DNA from: Alphaproteobacteria bacterium
GTDB lineage: Bacteria > Pseudomonadota > Alphaproteobacteria > ATCC43930 > CGMCC-115725
Length of the DNA: 9,891 nt
Assembly: GCA_030039975.1 (NCBI GenBank)
Contig: JASHUO010000054.1
Location: forward strand, 1 to 9,891
Direction: 5' to 3'
Numbering within the stretch: the stretch's first letter is position 1; every line of letters begins with the position of its first letter. The notes under the pieces are model-generated. The model worked only from the letters and a program-made list of their open reading frames with translations. It searched no databases and was not told the DNA's origin. The position numbers were made by a program, and so were the translations under genes. Positions 1 to 8,095 of this stretch are shown piece by piece.

Positions 1-162
1 GTGAAGCTGAAGGAAGGCACGGAGATGGTGATGCCGGGCGACAACGTGCAGATGGAGGTGGAGCTGATCGCACCCATCGCCATGGACGAGGGCCTGCGCT
101 TCGCCATCCGCGAAGGCGGCCGCACGGTGGGCGCCGGCGTGGTGGCTAAGATTTTGAAATAA
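1..162 (+). CDS. tuf: Elongation factor Tu, C-terminal end (5' part lies outside the window)
   Basis: EF-Tu is the GTPase that carries aminoacyl-tRNA to the ribosomal A site. Only the last 53 codons are present, in frame from base 1 to a TAA stop at 160-162. They form the end of beta-barrel domain 3, with the near-invariant EF-Tu segments EMVMPGDN, PIAMDEGLRFAIREGG and the terminal GGRTVGAGVVAKILK. The GTPase domain lies upstream and cannot be checked. Bacteria of this group often have two nearly identical tuf copies, one beside fusA and one beside tRNA-Trp/secE; the neighbourhood makes this the second kind. That a second copy exists is inference from the family. The GTG at base 1 is an internal valine codon, not a start. 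Confidence 0.97.
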   Translation: MKLKEGTEMVMPGDNVQMEVELIAPIAMDEGLRFAIREGGRTVGAGVVAKILK

Positions 163-184
163 CGGAGAAAACGCGACGGCGCAC

Positions 185-259
185 CCCCACCTCACCCAAC
201 CCTCTCCGCCCCCCGAGGCGGAGAGGGAGGGGCCCGCGGAGCGGGAGGGTGAGGTGGGG
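185..259. repeat. Palindromic intergenic repeat with a three-stem fold
   Basis: The spacer between tuf and tRNA-Trp holds a nested inverted repeat. Outer arms 185-197 (CCCCACCTCACCC) and 247-259 are perfectly complementary over 13 bp. Inside are a perfect 11-bp hairpin (200-210 with 217-227, loop CCCCGA) and a smaller 5-bp hairpin (233-237 with 241-245, loop GGA). The whole can fold as a three-way junction. Its length and layout resemble the short palindromic repeats dispersed between genes in many alphaproteobacteria. Membership of such a family is inference, since only one copy lies in this window. By position it could also serve as the 3' structure or terminator of the tuf mRNA, but no T-tract follows it. 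Confidence 0.8.
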
Positions 260-289
260 CGGGTCGAAGTGGCAGGGTCGCGGCGATAT

Positions 290-365
290 AGGAGTGTAGC
301 TCAATTGGTAGAGCACCGGTCTCCAAAACCGGGGGTTGGGGGTTCGAGCCCCTCCACTCCTGCCA
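290..365 (+). tRNA. trnW: tRNA-Trp, anticodon CCA
   Basis: A complete 76-nt cloverleaf can be read directly. The acceptor stem AGGAGTG (290-296) pairs with CACTCCT (355-361) over all 7 bp. The D-arm is GCTC/GAGC (299-302 with 311-314). The anticodon stem CCGGT/ACCGG (316-320 with 328-332) carries the loop CTCCAAA with anticodon CCA at 323-325, which reads UGG. The T-arm (338-354) has the loop TTCGAGC. The discriminator base is G362, as expected for tryptophan tRNA, and CCA (363-365) is encoded in the gene. It lies between tuf and secE, the usual alphaproteobacterial arrangement, and may be processed from a tuf-trnW transcript because I see no convincing promoter just upstream of it. Confidence 0.97.
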
Positions 366-379
366 TCGCCACGACACTC

Positions 380-408
380 TTTCCTTCGGCGTCGCCGGAC
401 GCTATATA
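380..408 (+). promoter_or_regulatory. Weak candidate sigma-70-type promoter for secE-nusG
   Basis: An AT-rich TATATA (403-408) stands out in the GC-rich spacer between tRNA-Trp and secE. It sits 17 bp downstream of TTTCCT (380-385), a poor match to TTGACA. A start near 414-416 would give a leader of only about 15 nt before the secE ATG. The spacing fits a housekeeping promoter but the -35 match is weak, and secE-nusG could equally be read through from tuf-trnW. Confidence 0.3.
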
Positions 409-429
409 GGGCGTTTCCAACGGAACATC

Positions 430-627
430 ATGGCAATAGGCAGTCCGGTAGAATTTCTGCGGCAGGTCCGCCAGGAGGTGGGCAAGGTCACCTGGCCGAC
501 GCGGAAAGAGACAGGCGTTACCACGAGCATGGTCCTGCTCATGGTGGTGGCGGCTGCGCTGTTCTTTTTCCTCGTCGATCTCGGCCTTGGTCATCTCGTG
601 CGCCTTGTTCTCGGCATCGGAGCCTGA
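430..627 (+). CDS. secE: Preprotein translocase subunit SecE
   Basis: SecE is the small essential inner-membrane subunit that clamps the SecY channel of the general secretion machinery. The product has 65 residues, the length of the short single-membrane-span form found outside enterobacteria (E. coli SecE, with three spans, is about twice as long). The amphipathic cytoplasmic N-terminal helix (roughly 8-20) is followed by the SecE signature WPTRKE at 22-27 and one hydrophobic span at about residues 32-50 (VLLMVVAAALFFFLV). The start is the only ATG that gives a proper SecE N-terminus. The ribosome binding site is weak (GGAA at 422-425). nusG begins 4 bases after the stop, so the two are almost certainly cotranscribed and probably translationally coupled. 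Confidence 0.96.
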   Translation: MAIGSPVEFLRQVRQEVGKVTWPTRKETGVTTSMVLLMVVAAALFFFLVDLGLGHLVRLVLGIGA

Positions 628-631
628 CGTC

Positions 632-1168
632 ATGGCGGCGAAGTGGTACGTGATTCACGTTTATTCCGGCTTCGAAAAGAAGGTCGCCCAGTCGATCCGC
701 GAGCAGTCGGAGCAGAAGGGCCTGGCCGAGAGATTCGAAGAAGTGCTGGTGCCGACCGAGGAGGTCGTCGAGGTGAAGCGCGGCGCCAAGGTGAGTGCCG
801 AGCGCAAGTTCTTCCCGGGCTATGTCCTGGTGAAGATGGATATGACGGACGAGACCTGGCACCTGGTGAAGAACACGCCCAAGGTGACGGGTTTCCTGGG
901 CGGCGGCGGCCGCGGCAAGCCGGTGCCGATCAGCGAGGCCGAGGCCTCGCGGATCATGCGCCAGGTGCAGGAGGGGATCGAGCGTCCGAAGCCGTCGATC
1001 ACCTTCGAGGTGGGCGAGCAGGTGCGCGTCAGCGACGGCCCCTTCACCTCGTTCAATGGCTTCGTCGAGGAGGTCGACGAGGAAAAAGCGCGGCTCAAAG
1101 TGGCGGTGTCGATCTTCGGCCGCGCCACCCCGGTCGAGCTGGAGTACTCGCAAGTCGAAAAGATCTAG
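632..1168 (+). CDS. nusG: Transcription termination/antitermination factor NusG
   Basis: NusG binds the RNA polymerase clamp, suppresses pausing, and uses its C-terminal domain to contact Rho or ribosomal protein S10. The product has 178 residues, the usual length. The NGN domain (about 4-110) opens with KWYVIHVYSGFE and contains the conserved RKFFPGYVLV (58-67). A linker leads to the KOW domain (about 126-178) with GPFTSFNGFVEEV at 136-148 and SIFGRATPVEL at 160-170; Phe162 is the counterpart of the E. coli phenylalanine that contacts S10. I chose the ATG at 632 because NusG starts at MAAKWY and a CGGAG Shine-Dalgarno (618-622) lies 9 bases upstream, inside the end of secE. An in-frame start at 587 would only add a non-conserved extension read through secE. 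Confidence 0.97.
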   Translation: MAAKWYVIHVYSGFEKKVAQSIREQSEQKGLAERFEEVLVPTEEVVEVKRGAKVSAERKFFPGYVLVKMDMTDETWHLVKNTPKVTGFLGGGGRGKPVPISEAEASRIMRQVQEGIERPKPSITFEVGEQVRVSDGPFTSFNGFVEEVDEEKARLKVAVSIFGRATPVELEYSQVEKI

Positions 1169-1286
1169 GTCCCGTTTCAGCAGGTGCCGAGGGTTGGTGT
1201 GGCGGCTCGCCGCCGGCTGAAACAAAACATGAGTGCGGGAGGCGAGCCAAAGCCGTTACCGCGCGCCCGAGCTTGAGGGAAGAAGA
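1169..1286 (+). promoter_or_regulatory. rplK-rplA mRNA leader; candidate L1 autoregulatory site
   Basis: This 118-base spacer is rich in complementary segments. GTTTCAGC (1174-1181) pairs perfectly with GCTGAAAC (1216-1223) and encloses a GGCGG/CCGCC hairpin (1201-1205 with 1210-1214, loop CTCG). GGCTCGCC (1204-1211) is also perfectly complementary to GGCGAGCC (1241-1248), which would disrupt that hairpin. The segment GTGCGGGAGGC (1233-1243) resembles the GGTGGGAGGC stretch of the L1-stalk region of 23S rRNA as I recall it from E. coli. L1 is known to repress the L11-L1 mRNA by binding an rRNA-like leader structure. A strong Shine-Dalgarno GAGGGA (1275-1280) ends the region 6 bases before rplK. 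That this is the L1 site is inference. Confidence 0.6.
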
Positions 1287-1715
1287 ATGGCGAAGAAAGT
1301 CGTAGGCTTTATCAAACTGCAAGTGCCCGCCGGCAAGGCGAATCCGTCGCCGCCGATCGGGCCGGCGCTCGGCCAGCGCGGGCTCAACATCATGGAGTTC
1401 TGCAAGGCGTTCAACGCCCAGACCCAGGGTTTGGAGCCGGGAATGCCGATTCCGGTCACCATCACGGCGTATGCCGACCGCACCTTCACCTTCATCATGA
1501 AGTCGCCGCCCAACTCCTATTTCCTGCTCAAGGCGGCGGGCGTCGAGAAGGGCTCGCAGACCCCCGGCAAGGGCACGGTGGGCAAGGTGACGATGGCGCA
1601 GATCCGCGACATCGCGCAGAAGAAGATGAGGGATTTGAACGCCAAGGACCTCGACGGCGCCTGCCGGATGATCGCCGGCTCGGCCCGCTCCATGGGCCTC
1701 GAGGTGGTGGAGTAA
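1287..1715 (+). CDS. rplK: 50S ribosomal protein L11 (uL11)
   Basis: L11 binds the GTPase-associated region of 23S rRNA at the base of the L7/L12 stalk, takes part in factor-dependent GTP hydrolysis, and is needed to activate RelA in the stringent response. The product has 142 residues, the same as E. coli. The N-terminal domain (about 1-70) has the proline-rich PSPPIGPALGQ (20-30), where thiostrepton-type antibiotics act, and NIMEFCKAFNA (34-44). The RNA-binding C-terminal domain (about 75-142) ends in the family signature GSARSMGLEV (131-140). The ATG at 1287 is chosen because L11 starts MAKK and lies 6 bases after a strong Shine-Dalgarno. A GTG at 1233 in the same frame would add 18 non-conserved residues. 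rplA follows after 3 bases. Confidence 0.98.
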   Translation: MAKKVVGFIKLQVPAGKANPSPPIGPALGQRGLNIMEFCKAFNAQTQGLEPGMPIPVTITAYADRTFTFIMKSPPNSYFLLKAAGVEKGSQTPGKGTVGKVTMAQIRDIAQKKMRDLNAKDLDGACRMIAGSARSMGLEVVE

Positions 1716-1718
1716 GCC

Positions 1719-2414
1719 ATGGCACGCAAAGGCAAGCGCATCAGCAAGGCGGCCGATGGCATCGACCGCAACCGCTTCTACCCGCTGGTTGAGGCGGTGA
1801 AGATGGTGAAGAGCCGCGCCACGGCGAAGTTCGACGAGACCATCGAGCTGTCGCTGAACCTCAACATCGATGTGCGCAAGGCGGAGCAGAACCTGCGCGG
1901 CACGGTGATGCTGCCGCATGGCACCGGCAAGTCGCTGCGCGTCGCCGTCTTCGCCAGGGGACCGCGGGCGGAGGAGGCCAAAGCGGCGGGCGCCGATATC
2001 GTCGGTGCAGAGGACCTCGCCGAAAAGGTGCAGGCGGGCACGATCGAGTTCGACCGCTGCATCGCCACGCCCGACATGATGGCGCTGGTCGGCCGCTTGG
2101 GCCGGGTGCTCGGTCCGCGCGGCCTGATGCCGAACCCGAAGCTGGGCACGGTCACCGCCAATGTGTCCGAGGCGGTGAAGGCGGCCAAAGGCGGCCAGGT
2201 CGAGTTCCGCGCCGAGAAGGCCGGCATCGTCCAGGCCGGCGTCGGCAAGGCGAGCTTCACCGAGACCGCGATCCTCGAGAATGTGCAGGCTTTTGTCGGC
2301 GCGATCAGCCGGGCGAAGCCGACCGGCGTCAAAGGCACCTTCATCAAGAAGGTGAGCCTGAGCTCCACCATGGGGCCGGGCCTCAAATTGGAGATTCAAG
2401 GCCTCGCCGGGTAA
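1719..2414 (+). CDS. rplA: 50S ribosomal protein L1 (uL1)
   Basis: L1 forms the mobile stalk beside the E site that helps deacylated tRNA leave, and it doubles as the translational repressor of the rplK-rplA mRNA. The product has 231 residues (E. coli 234). The L1 signature MPNPKLGTVT is at 137-146 within domain II. SSTMGPG at 215-221 supplies Thr217 and Met218, the residues known to contact RNA in Thermus L1. Domain I is formed by both ends of the chain and domain II by the middle. Its Shine-Dalgarno GGAG (1709-1712) lies inside the end of rplK, and only 3 bases separate the genes, so translation is probably coupled; repression at the rplK leader would then control both. Confidence 0.98.
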   Translation: MARKGKRISKAADGIDRNRFYPLVEAVKMVKSRATAKFDETIELSLNLNIDVRKAEQNLRGTVMLPHGTGKSLRVAVFARGPRAEEAKAAGADIVGAEDLAEKVQAGTIEFDRCIATPDMMALVGRLGRVLGPRGLMPNPKLGTVTANVSEAVKAAKGGQVEFRAEKAGIVQAGVGKASFTETAILENVQAFVGAISRAKPTGVKGTFIKKVSLSSTMGPGLKLEIQGLAG

Positions 2415-2691
2415 GCGGCGGGGAATAGGAGATCGTCTTTCCGCCAGCGATGGCAGGAAGGCGTAGGGGTGGTCGGGCTCTCTTCGGGGGGCGAGATCAT
2501 CCCGGCCCTGTCCGAGATTGCAGGTGCCGGCGTCGCCGCCGGCTTAAGGCCCAGAGGGGCGCCGGCATGAGACGGGAGTTCGAGACCGCGGGGAGTGTCC
2601 TCGCGGGTCGACTTCTGGGACAGGCGAACCCGGGCATTTCGGTGCCCTCGTGCAACCGGTCCCCGCAAGGGGACCATAGTGGAGACGGAGA
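2415..2691 (+). promoter_or_regulatory. rplJ-rplL mRNA leader; candidate L10-L12 autoregulatory region
   Basis: The 277-base spacer has no convincing gene but several clear hairpins: 2471-2507 (GGTCGGG with CCCGGCC, enclosing a UUCG-capped stem at 2477-2492); 2526-2543 (GCCGGCG, loop TCGC, CGCCGGC); 2586-2606 (9 bp with one G-U, loop GTG); 2632-2647 (GGGCA/TGCCC); and a GNRA-capped hairpin at 2658-2675. CCCAGA (2550-2555) can close with TCTGGG (2614-2619). The unit CAGGTG, stem, GGCTTAAG (2521-2548) looks like the kink-turn of the L10 site in 23S rRNA (CAGGATG and GGCTTA). The L10-L12 complex is known to bind such a leader and repress rplJ. I see no strong promoter in it, so the transcript probably reads through from rplA. 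Confidence 0.55.
2658..2675 (+). promoter_or_regulatory. GNRA-capped hairpin just before the rplJ ribosome binding site
   Basis: GGTCCCC (2658-2664) and GGGGACC (2669-2675) form a perfect 7-bp stem around the tetraloop GCAA. The hairpin ends 5 bases before the Shine-Dalgarno GGAGA (2681-2685). Its 5' arm overlaps ACCGGTCC (2655-2662), which can alternatively pair with GGACCGGT (2694-2701) across the start codon. Confidence 0.7.
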
Positions 2692-3210
2692 GTGGACCGG
2701 TCACAAAAGCAGGATCTGGTCACCTCGCTGCAGCAGGCTCTGTCGGAGACCGCTTGCGTCGTCATCACCCACCAGACCGGCATGACGGTCGAGGAGGTGA
2801 CGGACTTGCGCCGCCAGATGCGGGCAGCCGGTGCCAGCTTCAAAGTGACGAAGAACCGGCTCGCGCGCCGCGCTCTCGCAGGCACGAAATTCGAGCGACT
2901 CTCGCCGATGTTCACCGGACCGACCGCGATCGCTTTTTCGCGCGATCCGGTGGCCGCGGCGAAGGTAGCCGTCGAGTTCGCCAACAAGAACGACAAGTTG
3001 CGGATCGTTGGGGGTGGCCTCAACGAACAGCAGCTCGACGCCGAGGGGGTCAAATCCCTCGCTACCTTGCCGTCACTCGATCAGCTCCGGGCGAAACTGC
3101 TCGGCTTGCTGCAGACCCCGGCGACACGGATCGCCGCGGTGCTGCAGGCGCCGGGCGGGCAGATCGCCCGCGTGCTTCAGGCCCATGCGAAGAAGGGCGA
3201 GGCCGCCTGA
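2692..3210 (+). CDS. rplJ: 50S ribosomal protein L10 (uL10)
   Basis: L10 is the base of the L7/L12 stalk: its N-terminal domain binds 23S rRNA beside L11 and its long C-terminal helix carries L7/L12 dimers. The product has 172 residues, slightly longer than the 165 of E. coli. The N-terminal domain includes THQTGMTVEEVTDLRRQMR (26-44) and the basic KVTKNRLARRAL (51-62). The C-terminal helix contains three 11-residue units starting at 136, 147 and 158, each with the pattern hydrophobic-x-x-hydrophobic-Leu-Gln, which suggests three L7/L12 dimers per L10. The start is GTG, placed by the alphaproteobacterial N-terminus (V/M)DR and by GGAGA (2681-2685) 6 bases upstream; no ATG in frame fits. rplL follows 41 bases downstream. 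Confidence 0.97.
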   Translation: MDRSQKQDLVTSLQQALSETACVVITHQTGMTVEEVTDLRRQMRAAGASFKVTKNRLARRALAGTKFERLSPMFTGPTAIAFSRDPVAAAKVAVEFANKNDKLRIVGGGLNEQQLDAEGVKSLATLPSLDQLRAKLLGLLQTPATRIAAVLQAPGGQIARVLQAHAKKGEAA

Positions 3211-3251
3211 CGCGTTGAAACCCTTGTAAAGTTCCCAGGAGTACAAACATC

Positions 3252-3638
3252 ATGGCTAATCTGGATAAGCTGGTCGACGAGCTCTCGGCGCTCACCGTCA
3301 TCGAGGCGGCGGAGCTGTCGAAGAAGCTTGAGGAGAAGTGGGGCGTATCGGCGGCGGCGCCGGTCGCGGTGGCCGCCGTGGGCGGTGCCGCGGCGGCGGG
3401 CGGCGCCCCGGCGGCAGCGGCCGAGAAGACGGAATTCACCGTCGTCCTGGCCGCCGCCGGCGAGAAAAAGATCAACGTCATCAAGGAGGTGCGCGCGATC
3501 ACCGGGCTTGGCCTCAAAGAGGCGAAAGACCTGGTCGAAGGCGCGCCCAAGCCGGTCAAAGAGGGCGTCAATAAGGACGAGGCGGCGAAGCTCAGGAAGC
3601 AACTCGAAGAGGCGGGTGCGACTGTCGAGGTCAAGTAA
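3252..3638 (+). CDS. rplL: 50S ribosomal protein L7/L12 (bL12)
   Basis: L7/L12 is the only multi-copy ribosomal protein; its dimers hang on L10 and recruit and stimulate translational GTPases such as EF-Tu and EF-G. The product has 128 residues. The N-terminal dimerization and L10-binding domain (about 1-33, MANLDKLVDELSALTVIEAAEL) is followed by a flexible Ala/Gly/Pro-rich hinge (about 34-58). The globular C-terminal domain (59-128) has the conserved INVIKEVR (74-81) and GLGLKEAKDLVE (85-96), the helix that contacts the factors. The hinge is rich in alanine and glycine even for this family. A strong Shine-Dalgarno AGGAG (3237-3241) lies 10 bases before the ATG, in line with the excess of L7/L12 needed over L10. 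Confidence 0.98.
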   Translation: MANLDKLVDELSALTVIEAAELSKKLEEKWGVSAAAPVAVAAVGGAAAAGGAPAAAAEKTEFTVVLAAAGEKKINVIKEVRAITGLGLKEAKDLVEGAPKPVKEGVNKDEAAKLRKQLEEAGATVEVK

Positions 3639-3657
3639 GCTGCCGATGGTTGGGCTG

Positions 3658-3707
3658 TCGGACGCGCCGGGCGCTTGCGCCCGAGGCGCGTCCGATCGCC
3701 GGTTTTT
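3658..3707 (+). terminator. Strong hairpin with trailing T-run after rplL; candidate partial terminator (attenuator)
   Basis: TCGGACGCGCC (3658-3668) pairs perfectly with GGCGCGTCCGA (3685-3695). Inside, GGGCG/CGCCC (3669-3673 with 3678-3682) continues the stem around a CTTG loop, leaving a 2-base GA bulge (3683-3684). The result is 16 base pairs, nearly all G-C. A run of five T (3703-3707) follows, but only 7 bases after the stem, so this is not a textbook intrinsic terminator. Partial termination, RNA protection of the rplJL message or RNase III cleavage are all possible. Confidence 0.5.
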
Positions 3708-3804
3708 CAGCCGGGGCGCGCAGGCGTGCCTGCCGGCCCGTGGTTTTGCGCGATGCGTCGCCGGTGCGGCGCGTCGACGCAGCGGTTTGTCGTTTCGGTC
3801 TCAT

Positions 3805-3827
3805 CGCGCCGCCGCCGCGGCGGCGCG
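3805..3827 (+). promoter_or_regulatory. All-GC hairpin upstream of rpoB
   Basis: CGCGCCGCCG (3805-3814) and CGGCGGCGCG (3818-3827) form a perfect 10-bp stem of only G-C pairs with a 3-base loop. It ends 26 bases before the rpoB start and 15 bases before its Shine-Dalgarno, without overlapping either. No T-tract follows, so it does not look like a terminator. A role as pause, processing or stability element is inference. Confidence 0.5.
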
Positions 3828-3853
3828 CTCAGGTGCAAAGGTGAGGGTCATCC

Positions 3854-8026
<4,173 letters not shown>

Positions 8027-8095
8027 TGACAGGACGGCGGGGACGCCCCAGCGCGCCCCCGCCGCTTTAACCGGTTACCCAGAGAGGGATCGTTC
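8027..8095 (+). promoter_or_regulatory. rpoB-rpoC spacer with hairpin, palindrome and ribosome binding site
   Basis: CGGCGGGG (8035-8042) pairs perfectly with CCCCGCCG (8057-8064) around a 14-base loop. It is followed by the perfect 10-bp palindrome TAACCGGTTA (8068-8077), AT-flanked in an otherwise GC-rich stretch. The rpoC Shine-Dalgarno GAGAGGG lies at 8082-8088. The hairpin is followed by only three T, so a terminator is unlikely; rpoB and rpoC are normally cotranscribed. It may help set the rpoC translation level or be a processing site. Confidence 0.45.

Larger units (their letters stand above)
3639..3853 (+). promoter_or_regulatory. rplL-rpoB spacer rich in hairpins; likely attenuation or processing region
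   Basis: No gene is visible in these 215 bases. Four inverted repeats can be read: the very stable 3658-3695 hairpin (listed separately); GCAGGC/GCCTGC at 3720-3733 with a 2-base loop; GCGTCG/CGACGC at 3755-3760 with 3775-3780 around a CCG/CGG inner stem; and the all-GC hairpin 3805-3827 (listed separately). E. coli has a partial attenuator and an RNase III site in the equivalent spacer, which set rpoBC expression well below ribosomal protein expression. The same role here is inference from position. The rpoB Shine-Dalgarno GAGG (3843-3846) ends the region. I found no convincing promoter. Confidence 0.6.

Noticed and set aside
154..159. TTGAAA at the end of tuf as a -35 box for tRNA-Trp
   Set aside because: No -10-like sequence lies 16-18 bases downstream; that stretch is GC-rich. 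The bases are explained by the conserved ILK-stop end of EF-Tu.
286..292. ATATAGG, repeated at 404-410, as a promoter box for tRNA-Trp
   Set aside because: The first copy overlaps the mature 5' end of the tRNA, too far downstream to be its -10 box. A shared 7-mer is weak evidence.
192..377. A minus-strand frame crossing the tRNA-Trp gene (with a similar one at 301-633)
   Set aside because: It reads the antisense of a tRNA; its peptide is the well-known type of spurious protein produced when a tRNA gene is translated. The cloverleaf explains the DNA fully.
587..631. Upstream in-frame start for nusG inside secE
   Set aside because: The added residues are a second reading of secE codons and match nothing in NusG. 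The ATG at 632 has its own Shine-Dalgarno.
1233..1286. GTG start giving L11 an 18-residue N-terminal extension
   Set aside because: L11 proteins begin at MAKK, and a strong Shine-Dalgarno sits directly before the ATG at 1287. The extension would run through the candidate L1 site.
1095..2399. A 434-codon open frame on the minus strand opposite rplK and rplA
   Set aside because: Shadow frame across two well-supported ribosomal protein genes and their leader, with no family resemblance.
2450..2785. Plus-strand frame through the rplJ leader into rplJ
   Set aside because: Arg/Gly/Ser-rich low-complexity product, out of frame with rplJ, and the region is better explained by RNA hairpins. The frame at 2595-3218 fails for the same reasons.
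3215..3220. TTGAAA between rplJ and rplL as a promoter for rplL
   Set aside because: No -10 box at proper spacing, and the gap is only 41 bases. Higher L7/L12 output is better explained by the strong AGGAG ribosome binding site.
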